Assembly (NCBI GenBank): GCA_011174825.1
Contig: DUEZ01000007.1
Span: forward strand, 1 to 33,787
Source of the DNA: Anaerolineae bacterium
GTDB taxonomy: Bacteria; Chloroflexota; Anaerolineae; Anaerolineales; E44-bin32
Reading direction: 5' to 3'
DNA length: 33,787 bases
The notes below the pieces were generated by a model. That model had not been told where the DNA came from. It did not search any database and worked only from the letters and a program-made list of their open reading frames with translations. Shown here one piece after another: positions 16,711 through 24,616 of this stretch (the first letter of the stretch is position 1; each line of letters begins with the position of its first letter). The position numbers and the translations under genes are program-made.

Positions 16711-16727
16711 ACGTAATTAATGTGATA
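16696..16727 (+). promoter_or_regulatory. Putative GntR operator: palindrome plus repeated half-site
   Basis: GTTATGTGATACATAAC (16696-16712) has perfect 7-bp arms around a three-base centre. Its core TGTNNNACA has the layout of FadR-subfamily GntR operators (GT and AC separated by a short spacer). The octamer ATGTGATA within it recurs at 16720-16727, 21 bases or two helical turns later on the same face. Binding would cover the -10 box and the transcription start, so repression by the adjacent GntR protein is the simple reading. Confidence 0.5.
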
Positions 16728-16780
16728 TATCTCTTTTTAAACTACCAGATCATTGGAGGTGTGTTATCGAGAAACTGGAA

Positions 16781-17464
16781 GTGGGTACCAAACCCAAAGG
16801 ACTGACAGACTGGGCGTACGAAACGATCAAGGAATTGATCCTTACCCTCAAGGTCGCTCCAGGAACGCAGTTGCAGATCGAGATGCTGGCCGAGCAGATG
16901 GGCGTAAGTCGTACCCCAGTGCGCGAAGCGCTTCTCCGGCTTGAACAAGATGGCCTCACTCAAATTGTGCCGCGTGTTGGGGTTTTCGTCACCGGTATCA
17001 GCAAGCGTGATCTGGAGGAGCTCTACGAACTCAGGGAACTCCTGGAAAGTCGGGCGACAGAAGAAGCCTCGCAGCGTTTGACAGATGATGATCTTGATCA
17101 TATTGACCGCCTTCTTGAGGAGAGCAAAACAGCCGTCAAGCAGGGAGAGGTCGAAAAATTCTTGGAAACCGAGATCGCATTCCACCAGATCCTCACTGAG
17201 GGTGCCCGGAATCGCAGACTAATCAGCATCATGGATAGCCTACGGGACCTCTCATATCGGTGGCGCATTATCTCCCTAAAATCGCAGGAAAATGTCCGCC
17301 TGACATTGATCGAACACCAGGGCATCGCACAAGCTTTACGTCAACGAGATGGCCCGAAAGCCGGAAAGCTGATGGGGGATCATATTCGATCCGCAAGGGA
17401 ACGCATGATCGAGGAGATCGATCTAGGTGACGAGACTGAAGTGAACTCAGGTACAGGAACCTGA
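16781..17464 (+). CDS. GntR-family transcriptional regulator, FadR subfamily
   Basis: A 227-residue regulator. The winged helix-turn-helix occupies about residues 8-75, with the hallmark VSRTPVREALLRLEQDGL (about 42-59) and PRVGVFV as the wing. The rest is an all-helical FCD ligand domain (about 80-210) with the usual metal-site spacing: ELRELLES, E-IAFHQIL and H of EHQGI. FCD proteins usually sense sugar acids or other organic acids, which fits the enzymes downstream. The start is uncertain. GTG 16781 is the first ordinary start codon in frame, but the only good ribosome site, GGAGG at 16755-16759, points to ATC at 16766, six bases away. It is the first gene of the plus-strand cluster, 16 bases before the hydrolase gene, and is probably autoregulated. 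Confidence 0.92.
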   Translation: MGTKPKGLTDWAYETIKELILTLKVAPGTQLQIEMLAEQMGVSRTPVREALLRLEQDGLTQIVPRVGVFVTGISKRDLEELYELRELLESRATEEASQRLTDDDLDHIDRLLEESKTAVKQGEVEKFLETEIAFHQILTEGARNRRLISIMDSLRDLSYRWRIISLKSQENVRLTLIEHQGIAQALRQRDGPKAGKLMGDHIRSARERMIEEIDLGDETEVNSGTGT

Positions 17465-17480
17465 AAAAAGGAGAAAGGCC

Positions 17481-18449
17481 ATGAGCCATTGGCAATTCCC
17501 CCCTGATGGGGGCCACATGGACAGTGCCACCCAGATTTATCTGCAAAACATGACTGGCAAACAGGTTCAAGAGCGGCTCAAGAATAACGATGTCATCATC
17601 ATACCGATAGGAAGCACGGAAGCCCACGGACCACATGCACCCTCAGGCGAGGACACTTTCCTGGTCACCCGAATGGCTGAGCTTGTCGCCCAGAAAACGG
17701 GATGTACCGTAGCTCAACCCGTCTGGTATGGCTCTCATCCTTACCATCATCTGGGGATGCCTGGCACGATTGTTGTTCCAGAAGAAACCTTCGTGGCTTA
17801 TCTGCGGGCGATCATTGCCGGACTCTGGAATTCCGGTTTCCGCAAGCAGATCCTTCTCAACGGACATGGCCAGGATTACGCTATACCCTTCGCTATGCAC
17901 CAATTCGGAAAGAAATATCAGGTCCCCGTATTGCTGATTAACGTCAATTGGTGGTTCTTGATCAAGGAGCACATCCGCGATAAAGCTCACGGTGGTCCCT
18001 TCGAAACACCCTTCGTACACGCTGACGAATGCGAGACATCCTATTCGATGGCGCTTTTCCCCGAGATGATCAATATGGAGGATGCCGTCGACACACAAGG
18101 TGAAAGTTTTATGCCTGCGGGACATATTGATGGCTCCGGTTCTGCTTATGATCGTCCAATCCCCTTCTGGCAACATGTAGGAGCCTCGGCCATTGAAGCG
18201 ATCGCCACGCCTGAGGGCGTAGTTGGTAGTGCTACTTTGGCGGATCCCGAAAAAGCTCGAGGAGGGCTCAACGCCATCCTGAACTATCTTGAGAAATTGG
18301 TCACGGATATTCACACCACCTTCCCACCCGGTGAGTTACCCCCCATCGAAAAGATTACCCAACGTTCGCCTGAGGAAATCGAAGCCCTACTCAAAGGTCC
18401 CCTTGCCGAGGGCGGCAAACATCTCTATACGGTCGCCTATCCCCCCTAG
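17481..18449 (+). CDS. iolN: Creatininase-family hydrolase, probable 3-dehydro-scyllo-inosose hydrolase (IolN-like)
   Basis: A 322-residue metal-dependent amidohydrolase of the creatininase fold. Metal and catalytic segments are complete: STEAHGPH (E47, H49, H52), GEDTF (D58), GSHPYHHLGMPGT (85-97), LNGHGQD (H129) and HADECETS (H180, E185). The NMTGKQVQERL opening and the overall length match, from memory, the IolN group, which in Thermotoga opens the ring of a diketo-inositol to give 5-keto-L-gluconate. The immediate neighbours, a zinc dehydrogenase and an IolO-like epimerase, supply the steps before and after, which strengthens the call. AAGGAG lies seven or eight bases before the ATG, and the gene follows gntR by 16 bases. 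The alternative is hydrolysis of some other lactone, lactam or cyclic ketone; the family is certain, the exact substrate inferred. Confidence 0.75.
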   Translation: MSHWQFPPDGGHMDSATQIYLQNMTGKQVQERLKNNDVIIIPIGSTEAHGPHAPSGEDTFLVTRMAELVAQKTGCTVAQPVWYGSHPYHHLGMPGTIVVPEETFVAYLRAIIAGLWNSGFRKQILLNGHGQDYAIPFAMHQFGKKYQVPVLLINVNWWFLIKEHIRDKAHGGPFETPFVHADECETSYSMALFPEMINMEDAVDTQGESFMPAGHIDGSGSAYDRPIPFWQHVGASAIEAIATPEGVVGSATLADPEKARGGLNAILNYLEKLVTDIHTTFPPGELPPIEKITQRSPEEIEALLKGPLAEGGKHLYTVAYPP

Positions 18450-18513
18450 TAGATGAGGGGCATATTGATCATCGTAATTCCCAACTTAAAGGAATGAGAG
18501 GCATCCCCCAAAA

Positions 18514-19674
18514 ATGACCCAAACTGTTAAAGCAGCAGTGATGGTAGCTCCTGGGAGAATGGAAGTGCAGGAACTGCCATACCCCGATCCCCTCGAACCC
18601 GGAGCTGTTGTTGTAAAAATGGAAATGTCGGGAATCTGCGGTACCGACAAACATGCCTTCAAGGGTGAATTGACCCTCTACGGTGGAACACAGTCAGAGC
18701 AAGATATGGTGTTTCCCTCAGTCCATGGACATGAGAACTCTGGCATAGTCGTTGAAATGAATGGGAAAGGCACTGACATCGAGTACGGTGGAAAAGATCT
18801 CAAGCTTGGGGATCGAGTTACCAACTGTCCAAATGTCGTCTGTAGGAAATGTTATTGGTGCCGGACCGTACATGGTTATCCCTACTGCGCCGATCATGAA
18901 GGCATTGGCATGACGTATTATGCCGATCGGTTTCCATATATCGTAGGGGGTTGGGCGGAGTATATGTACCTCCCGCCGAATGCTTGGATATACAAAGTTC
19001 CAGATCATTTCCCCGTTGAATTAACTGCCCTGTCGGAACTTTTCGTGGTTACAGCAATTCTAGACCGAGCAAGAGAGCTGGCTGCTCATGGTGGTAAGGG
19101 ATTCCACTCCGGGGACACGGTCGTAATTCAAGGATCTGGAGCCATTGGCATGATGGCTGTGGCTAAGGCAAGGCTGCTCGGTGCAGGAAAGGTCATCGCC
19201 TTGGATACCTCTCCAATGAAGTTGGAAATGGCGACTGAACTCTTCGAGGCCGACAGCGGAATCGATGTTTCGCAGTTGACGGACGATGAACTCGTTGAGG
19301 CGATTCGGGAGGAAACTGAAGGCCGAGGGGCGGATGTTGTCCTTGAAACCGTTGGCCAAGCGGAGGTGGTGAAGGTCGGTTTACAGATGCTGCGAAGGGG
19401 CGGCACCTACCTTGAAACGGGCAACTTTGCGGATACAGGGGGAACTGTAACCCTAAATGTCCACCGGGAGCTCGCAGCTAAAAATGTGTTGCTCTATGGG
19501 AACACAAATCATCCTTTCGATGGCTACTATGCTGCGTTCGACGCCATGTGGCGTTATCGGGATCGCTTCCCTTGGGAAAAACTAATTACACATCGCTTCC
19601 CACTTGAGCAGTGCGAGGAGGCGATGGAGCAGGCTTTCAAACCGGATGCGCTGAAAGTCGAATTCACGCCCTGA
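18514..19674 (+). CDS. Zinc-dependent medium-chain alcohol dehydrogenase
   Basis: A 386-residue cytoplasmic MDR-family dehydrogenase. The catalytic zinc site is C42 in GICGTD and H73/E74 in GHENSG. The structural zinc lobe is C110, C113, C116 and C125, with one extra residue in the last interval compared with most members. The nucleotide-binding motif is GSGAIG at 207-212, followed by LDTSP (about 230-234), whose acidic residue indicates NAD rather than NADP. It would oxidise a hydroxyl of a polyol or ketose. By position it could play the part of IolM (scyllo-inosose 3-dehydrogenase) beside the IolN-like hydrolase, but its sequence does not look like a close IolM relative as I remember that protein, so I give no symbol. 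It lies 64 bases after the hydrolase gene and 16 before the epimerase gene. Confidence 0.9.
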   Translation: MTQTVKAAVMVAPGRMEVQELPYPDPLEPGAVVVKMEMSGICGTDKHAFKGELTLYGGTQSEQDMVFPSVHGHENSGIVVEMNGKGTDIEYGGKDLKLGDRVTNCPNVVCRKCYWCRTVHGYPYCADHEGIGMTYYADRFPYIVGGWAEYMYLPPNAWIYKVPDHFPVELTALSELFVVTAILDRARELAAHGGKGFHSGDTVVIQGSGAIGMMAVAKARLLGAGKVIALDTSPMKLEMATELFEADSGIDVSQLTDDELVEAIREETEGRGADVVLETVGQAEVVKVGLQMLRRGGTYLETGNFADTGGTVTLNVHRELAAKNVLLYGNTNHPFDGYYAAFDAMWRYRDRFPWEKLITHRFPLEQCEEAMEQAFKPDALKVEFTP

Positions 19675-19690
19675 GGAAGCGGATTGGACC

Positions 19691-20545
19691 GTGAAGATCG
19701 GCTGTAACACCGTAGCGTTTCGACAACATGCCTTGGACTTTGCCTTGGAGAAGATCGCCGATGTGGGCTATGAATGGGTAGAAGTCGAAGCGAACCTCCA
19801 ATGGTGTCCTCATGCAGATCCATGGGACGACGATCCGCTCGCGTTTAAAGATAAGGTCGCCAATTACGGTTTCAATGGGGTCTCTGCATTAGGCAGCCAC
19901 AGAGAGTTGATCACTCAGGAACAAGGTGTCAAGGATATTGCGCGTGCGTTGGAGTGGGCTGCGGAAGCCGCAGTGCCGATTGTTATCACCGGCGAAGGCC
20001 GTTTGGCTGAGGGTATGACCACCGATGAAGCATTCGTTATTCTAAAGGATCGACTCACATACCTTGCTGAGGTCGCCGAGCATCATCAAGTGCACCTAGC
20101 CATGGAAGACCACGGGGCCATTTCACTCGCCTCTCTCGAGGGTTTGCCTCAAATTATTAGCTTAGTCACGAGCGATTGGCTGGCGGTTAATTTTGATACG
20201 GCCAACATCCATCGCGGTGATTACGTAGGAACTGATCGAGGCGGGTACGAGTGGAAACTTGGTGCAGCCACTAGTCACGATGAAGTCGAACTTATCCGAC
20301 GGGTCGCACATAAAGTGGTTCACTTACACTTCAAAGACGTTGTGGGAAGAAATGCCGTCACTGCTGGAACCGGGGAGATCAACTTGATGGGATGCTTGCG
20401 TATCTTAAGAGAAACGGGGTTCGATGGCGTCCTTTCCTATGAGACAGAAGGCTGGGAGGACCCGGAAGATGCGGTAAGAATGATCTCCGATAGCAAACGC
20501 TACATGATCCATGCGCTGCATACGATAGGTATCGAACCAACGTAG
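19691..20545 (+). CDS. Sugar phosphate isomerase/epimerase family protein (TIM barrel)
   Basis: A 284-residue xylose-isomerase-like TIM barrel of the COG1082 group. Likely metal ligands are E139 (in MEDHG), D169 (NFDTAN), H213 (HLHFKD) and E251 (YETEG), the pattern of metal-dependent ketose epimerases and 2-keto-inositol dehydratases. GTGEIN (226-231) is the usual loop before the last strand. The start is GTG, and the nearest purine-rich site (GGAAG) is 11 bases away, so translation may be coupled to the dehydrogenase gene, which ends 16 bases earlier. It is clearly different from the IolO-like protein at 21600-22409, so the cluster has two such enzymes, perhaps acting on successive intermediates. 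IolE/IolI-type activity is possible but not provable from sequence. Confidence 0.85.
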   Translation: MKIGCNTVAFRQHALDFALEKIADVGYEWVEVEANLQWCPHADPWDDDPLAFKDKVANYGFNGVSALGSHRELITQEQGVKDIARALEWAAEAAVPIVITGEGRLAEGMTTDEAFVILKDRLTYLAEVAEHHQVHLAMEDHGAISLASLEGLPQIISLVTSDWLAVNFDTANIHRGDYVGTDRGGYEWKLGAATSHDEVELIRRVAHKVVHLHFKDVVGRNAVTAGTGEINLMGCLRILRETGFDGVLSYETEGWEDPEDAVRMISDSKRYMIHALHTIGIEPT

Positions 20546-20573
20546 TCGACCGAGGTTTGAAAGGGAAGAAAGC

Positions 20574-21572
20574 ATGGCTGGAAAATACGACCATACTGTC
20601 GAAGAAGCGTTAAAACCCGATTGGCGAGCAAAGGCAAAACTCAGCTACACCACAGTTGAGCATTACGGTCAAGCAGGGAACATTTATGAGGAGGATGTCG
20701 CCAAGATCCTGGAGGGTGGTATCGATATTCACATCCATGGTTATCCGGATGCACTTGTAGACGCTGGTTGGGACTTTGCTTGGGAAGCTAAACAAGCCTA
20801 CGATGCGCGGATGAGAGCGGTGGTCTTTAAGAGCATGCATTCCGACACCGCACCGATGGCATACTTCGTTCAACAAATCCTCGACGATTATGCTAAACGC
20901 AAGGATGAAACGCCGCTACCCTTCGGTTGTTATGGTGGGGTTGTTCTCAACTGGTCGGTTGGTGGCTTAAATCCCATTGCAGCGGAGACTAGCGCCAAGC
21001 TAGGCGCAAAAATTATTTGGCTCCCAAGTCACGACTCGTCACATCATGTAAAAGTTCTTGAGGAGGACACACCTGGTGTGGAGGTCTTGGATGACCAAGA
21101 TCGCCCCTTGCCAGAGCTAATGGACATCATTCACATCTGCAAGCACCACGACATCATCCTTGATCTTTGCCATACCTCTACCAAAGAGCGTTTCATCATC
21201 ACCGAAGTAGCCAAGAGAGAAGGGTTTGAGAAGATTCTACTCACCCATCCTCAATGGAACGTCAACAGGATGTCGCCGGATCAGATGGTCGAGATTGCTG
21301 AATTAGGCGCATACATTGGACTATTCCTATATAGCGCTTTTCCTCACTTCAACAATCCTGTGTGTGATAGGGAAGAGGTGCTCGAGATCATCAAAAAGGT
21401 CGGTCCCGAGAAGTGTGTAATGTCCACCGATTTCGGCTCGATGCTCAACCCACCACCGGTAGAGGGAATGAAGTTGTATATTCGTCTCTTGCTTGCAATG
21501 GGGGTTCCAGAGGCAGACATTCGCACCATGCTGGTAACCAATCCTTCTTGGTTGTTAGGGATCAAGGATTAG
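20574..21572 (+). CDS. DUF6282 family protein, putative metal-dependent hydrolase (copy 1)
   Basis: A 332-residue cytoplasmic protein of the uncharacterised DUF6282 group, which looks like a divergent amidohydrolase. Possible metal ligands are arranged as in that superfamily: HxH in DIHIHGYPD (H53, H55), a lysine in FKSMH (K86, with H89), PSHDSSHH (H153, H157, H158), H200 in LCHTSTKERF, H225 in LTHPQWN and a terminal aspartate in STDFG (D286). No reaction is known to me for the family. It begins 28 bases after the epimerase gene and ends 27 before the IolO-like gene, so it is inside the operon. The start codon ATG has GGGAAG upstream. A paralogue, roughly half identical, lies at 23474-24460. 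A lactone, cyclic ester or amide of a sugar acid is a reasonable substrate class. Confidence 0.8.
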   Translation: MAGKYDHTVEEALKPDWRAKAKLSYTTVEHYGQAGNIYEEDVAKILEGGIDIHIHGYPDALVDAGWDFAWEAKQAYDARMRAVVFKSMHSDTAPMAYFVQQILDDYAKRKDETPLPFGCYGGVVLNWSVGGLNPIAAETSAKLGAKIIWLPSHDSSHHVKVLEEDTPGVEVLDDQDRPLPELMDIIHICKHHDIILDLCHTSTKERFIITEVAKREGFEKILLTHPQWNVNRMSPDQMVEIAELGAYIGLFLYSAFPHFNNPVCDREEVLEIIKKVGPEKCVMSTDFGSMLNPPPVEGMKLYIRLLLAMGVPEADIRTMLVTNPSWLLGIKD

Positions 21573-21599
21573 TCCGAAATCAAGTAGACACGGATAACG

Positions 21600-22409
21600 A
21601 TGTTTAAAAACAGCATGGCCATTTCACCAGCCCCCACATCGTTTGCCCCTTTGCTCTTTGCGGGGGATTGGAGACTTGGCCTTGCGACAGCAATTGAGTT
21701 GGAATTCGACGGCGTTGAAGTCAGCATTCGAGATCCTCACGATCAGATGGTCAAGGATCTAAAAGCTGCAATCCAAACGAGTGACCTGGTCGTTTCCACA
21801 GTAGCAACGGGTCAATCGTATTACACCGACGGATTGAGCCCGACGAGTGCTGATCCAAATATCCAAGCCAAATTGCTGGACCGGATGAAAGCGATCATAG
21901 ATTTTGCGGCGCTTTGGAAGGCACCGGTGATCATCGGTGGGGTTCGAGGAATACTTGAAGGTGATCCAATCGAACAAAAGGCTCAAGCCTCGAGAGTGCT
22001 TGAATCCATCCGAATTTATTCAGAGTATGCAGAAGCCTCCGGTGTCCCGTTGGCTATCGAACCGATTAATCGCTACGAGACAAATTTCATCAACACCGTT
22101 TCCGAGGCGCTTGACCTCATCGGTCAGATCGGAAGCGAGAATTTGGGTGTCATCACCGACACCTTTCACATGAACATTGAGGAAGTTTCCCTGACTGAGA
22201 GCCTGAGGATGGCGGGTCCGTGGCTAAAGGGAGTACATTTGGTCGATAGCAACCGCAAGGCAGCCGGTCAGGGCCATATCGATTTTCACGAGCTGGCTAC
22301 GGTCTTGTCCGAGATTGGATATCAAGGTTTTATCATCGCTGAGATTTTGCCGTTACCAGATAGCAGGACAGCAGCGGAACAAGCGATAGCGTTCTTCCGC
22401 TCTCTTTAA
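21600..22409 (+). CDS. iolO: IolO-like epimerase (5-keto-L-gluconate epimerase / tagatose-epimerase family)
   Basis: A 269-residue TIM-barrel epimerase. The metal quartet of the D-tagatose 3-epimerase family is complete: E154 (AIEPINRYET), D187 (ITDTFHMN), H213 (GVHLVDSNR) and E248 (IIAEILPLP). Segments such as TGQSYYTDGLS, VIIGGVRG, EPINRYETNFINT and TDTFHMNIEEV are, as far as I recall it, close to Thermotoga IolO (TM0416), which converts 5-keto-L-gluconate to D-tagaturonate. This supports an inositol or keto-sugar-acid pathway with the IolN-like hydrolase in the same operon. The ATG at 21600 has no clear ribosome site, so translation is probably coupled to the DUF6282 gene 27 bases upstream. 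Activity on another keto-hexonate or ketose is possible. Confidence 0.8.
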   Translation: MFKNSMAISPAPTSFAPLLFAGDWRLGLATAIELEFDGVEVSIRDPHDQMVKDLKAAIQTSDLVVSTVATGQSYYTDGLSPTSADPNIQAKLLDRMKAIIDFAALWKAPVIIGGVRGILEGDPIEQKAQASRVLESIRIYSEYAEASGVPLAIEPINRYETNFINTVSEALDLIGQIGSENLGVITDTFHMNIEEVSLTESLRMAGPWLKGVHLVDSNRKAAGQGHIDFHELATVLSEIGYQGFIIAEILPLPDSRTAAEQAIAFFRSL

Positions 22410-22469
22410 TGCCGATCTGTGAAACGGATATAAGCCGAACCATCAACAGAAAAGAAAGGAGTGAAAGGA

Positions 22470-22853
22470 ATGGACGTTCGTAGGATCGATGATGTGAAGC
22501 CGGTCCTTGAGCACAATGAGACCACATCTGTGTGGTGGTTGATAAAACCGCGAGAAATGTTCGAAGCTACCGCTGGCGGCTACCTCGAGCTCATTTGTGA
22601 GTGGGAGATTGCCGGAGGCGGTGAGGTGTTTCCACATACCCACCCAACCCATGAGTTCTACTATGTCACTGCGGGTCGAGGCATCATGGACATTGAAGGA
22701 GAGAAGAGAGAGATTTCCCCGGGCGATCTGGTCTACATCCCGCCGGACAAGGTTCACAGTGTGACGACAGTCAGCGAAAACGCTCCGCTGCGAGCCGTGT
22801 CCTTTGCAGTGGGTGAAGCAGATGCTGGGGAGATCGATTACACAACACATTAA
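22470..22853 (+). CDS. Small cupin-domain protein
   Basis: A 127-residue single-domain cupin. Motif 1 is HTHPTHEFYYVTAGRG (H56, H58, E62) and motif 2 is PGDLVYIPPDKVHSV (H96), so the metal site is complete. Such one-domain cupins act as sugar or sugar-acid isomerases, small dioxygenases, or metabolite sensors, and the sequence does not decide between them. I chose ATG 22470, with AAGGAG eight bases upstream; the GTG at 22461 abuts that site and is less likely. It closes the first operon block, 60 bases after the IolO-like gene, and the next 360 bases hold a dead ABC-ATPase gene. In this setting an isomerase for a keto-sugar acid (KduI-like role) is a reasonable guess. Confidence 0.8.
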   Translation: MDVRRIDDVKPVLEHNETTSVWWLIKPREMFEATAGGYLELICEWEIAGGGEVFPHTHPTHEFYYVTAGRGIMDIEGEKREISPGDLVYIPPDKVHSVTTVSENAPLRAVSFAVGEADAGEIDYTTH

Positions 22854-22860
22854 GAAAATA

Positions 22861-23223
22861 AACGTCGTCCAACTATCCAGATCCTGTCTTCAGGATACGC
22901 TCAGCGTCCTTGTTGATCCTAACCCATGATCTCGCTGGCGGACGTTTCGTAGCTGAGAAGATACTGGATATATAACTGGGACAAACTTTGGAGGAGGCTC
23001 CTACAGAGCAGCTTTTTAATCGTCCGCTCCATCATGCACACAAGGATGGCTAACCGCCATCCCCACCACAGAACCTGGGCGATTGGCTCCCACGCTCGCT
23101 GGTGAACCTCCTAAAACATTGGAACGACATGAGGGTTGTCCGTTCGCACCGCGTTGTTTTAAGCACAAGATCGTTGCCGATGGGATATGCCGGAGCCCCA
23201 AGCTTATGAGGGTAAAACTGTAG
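22861..23223 (+). pseudogene. Relic of an oligopeptide/dipeptide ABC transporter ATPase (OppD/DppF type), 3' end
   Basis: Only the C-terminal part remains, split over two frames. Frame one, from 22913, reads LILTHDLA (the H-loop of an ABC ATPase), then RFVAEKI, a TAA at 22955-22957, then LGQTLEEAPTEQLFNRPLHH, as in OppD-like proteins. At about 23035 the reading shifts to another frame with TQGWLTAIP, GEPPKTLE, GCPFAPRC and a last cysteine in GICRSP, ending at TAG 23221. The order and spacing match the switch region and the C-terminal oligopeptide HPY domain of such ATPases. The Walker motifs and signature are gone or unreadable. It interrupts the catabolic cluster, so peptide-transporter genes once stood here, or were carried in and degraded. 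Confidence 0.75.
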
Positions 23224-23473
23224 TTTTCTATCATTTCTTTTTGTCAGAATAGACAAGAACCATGAAATATGAAGCGAAGATATCCAACCATGGCAGTACT
23301 CGTGCAGAGAATGATCTGCTTGTTATCCATAGGCGACTGGCATGGTGATTTGAGATGGAAAAGATCTCAAACCATCTCGAAGACCATATAAAAGTGAAAC
23401 GATCGCCATGCATAAAGAGTATCCGCCTATTTAAGATCACCATGAGAGGATCAATCTGTTAAGGAGATGGAAA
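23224..23473 (+). other. Leader region of the second DUF6282 gene
   Basis: The 250 bases after the ATPase relic contain no credible gene. The segment probably carries the promoter of the DUF6282/transaldolase block, but no clear -35/-10 pair stands out. With the relic it makes up the 620-base gap between the cupin and the second DUF6282 gene. Confidence 0.4.
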
Positions 23474-24460
23474 ATGACGAAAAAGGGTGATTTCTTTGAG
23501 CTTTCAATGGAACCAGAGTGGCGGGAGGATACGAAACGCGCCTACGTGACGATCGAATCAATGGGCGAGTCCGTGCTCTTATTGAAGGAGGAGGATGTCT
23601 TAGAAGTGCTCGAGGGAGCTTATGATATGCACTGCCACGCCTATCCCGATCCTTTAATAGATACCGGTTGGGATCAAATTCAGGTTACTAAGGCAGCGAC
23701 GGATATCGGTATGGCCGGTGTGACGTTCAAAGCGCACACCTTCCCTACCGCCGCGACCGTCCCTTTCGTTAACCAAGTAGTTAGTCAATATGCGCGCAGT
23801 ATGGAGGTCGAACCAGCGCAAGCCATTGGTGGGATCGTGCTCAACAATTACGTTGGTGGCCTAAACCCTGAATCTGTTGAGATGAGTGCACGGCTGGGTG
23901 GGAAGGTTGTCTGGTTGCCCAGCCACGATTCGGCTCATCACAACCGGGTGATCGGCGAACCGGGTGGGATAGAACTGCTCGATGAAGAAGACAAACCTGT
24001 GCGGGAACTATATGAGATCTTTGAGATCGTAGCAGAGCGAGGGATGATCCTCGATCCATGTCACTCAAGCACAAAGGAACGTTTCATTGTTGTTGAGGAG
24101 GCGAAGAAACTTGGTGTGGAGAAGTTCATGATCACCCATCCGAACTGGAATGTTACCAAGATGACCATGGAGCAAATGGTTGAGATGGGAAAAATGGGAG
24201 CGTTCATTGGTCTCTTTTGTTATGGGGACATTCCCAATTTCAACAATCCTAACTGCGATCCGATGTATGTCATGGAATGTATCCGTAAGATCGGACCCGA
24301 TCGTTGCTTCATCGCCTCGGATCTTGGCACCGTAGTTAATGTGCCTCCCACAGAAGGAATGAAGTTGTTTGTCCGCATTTTTTTGGCCTCGGGTATCGAG
24401 AAATCGGTTATTCGTACAATGTGCGTGGATAATCCTCGTTACTTGCTTGGGGAGGACTAA
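23474..24460 (+). CDS. DUF6282 family protein, putative metal-dependent hydrolase (copy 2)
   Basis: A 328-residue paralogue of the protein at 20574-21572, about half identical over the whole length. All candidate metal ligands are kept: HxH in DMHCHAYPD (H53, H55), K86 with H88, PSHDSAHH (H151, H155, H156), H197 in PCHSSTKERF, H222 in THPNWN and D283 in ASDLG. The strongest conservation between the copies is exactly in these segments and in EGMKL near the C-terminus, while the N-terminal 35 residues differ. This suggests two active enzymes with different substrates rather than one live and one dead copy. AAGGAG lies seven bases before the ATG. It stands behind the ATPase relic and 217 bases before the transaldolase gene, so it may be in a separate transcript from copy 1. 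Confidence 0.8.
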   Translation: MTKKGDFFELSMEPEWREDTKRAYVTIESMGESVLLLKEEDVLEVLEGAYDMHCHAYPDPLIDTGWDQIQVTKAATDIGMAGVTFKAHTFPTAATVPFVNQVVSQYARSMEVEPAQAIGGIVLNNYVGGLNPESVEMSARLGGKVVWLPSHDSAHHNRVIGEPGGIELLDEEDKPVRELYEIFEIVAERGMILDPCHSSTKERFIVVEEAKKLGVEKFMITHPNWNVTKMTMEQMVEMGKMGAFIGLFCYGDIPNFNNPNCDPMYVMECIRKIGPDRCFIASDLGTVVNVPPTEGMKLFVRIFLASGIEKSVIRTMCVDNPRYLLGED

Positions 24461-24616
24461 ACCATTTCCAGTTGATATCCGGAATTGCGTTCTGTCGTTT
24501 GAAATAAGTTTATAAAATTCTTAACTTTGATCCTTTACTTTTCGATCTATCTTCCTACGCTAAGATTCATATCGAGATGGTTCGATTGATTATGGATTTT
24601 GAGAAATAACGATCAG

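Noticed and set aside
17643..18314. Minus-strand open frame of 223 codons
   Set aside because: It is antisense to the creatininase-family gene, whose motifs and ribosome site are convincing; the frame shows no domain.
18514..19674. Naming the zinc dehydrogenase IolM
   Set aside because: The position fits, but its N-terminal and zinc-lobe segments do not match what I know of Thermotoga IolM; only the superfamily is safe.
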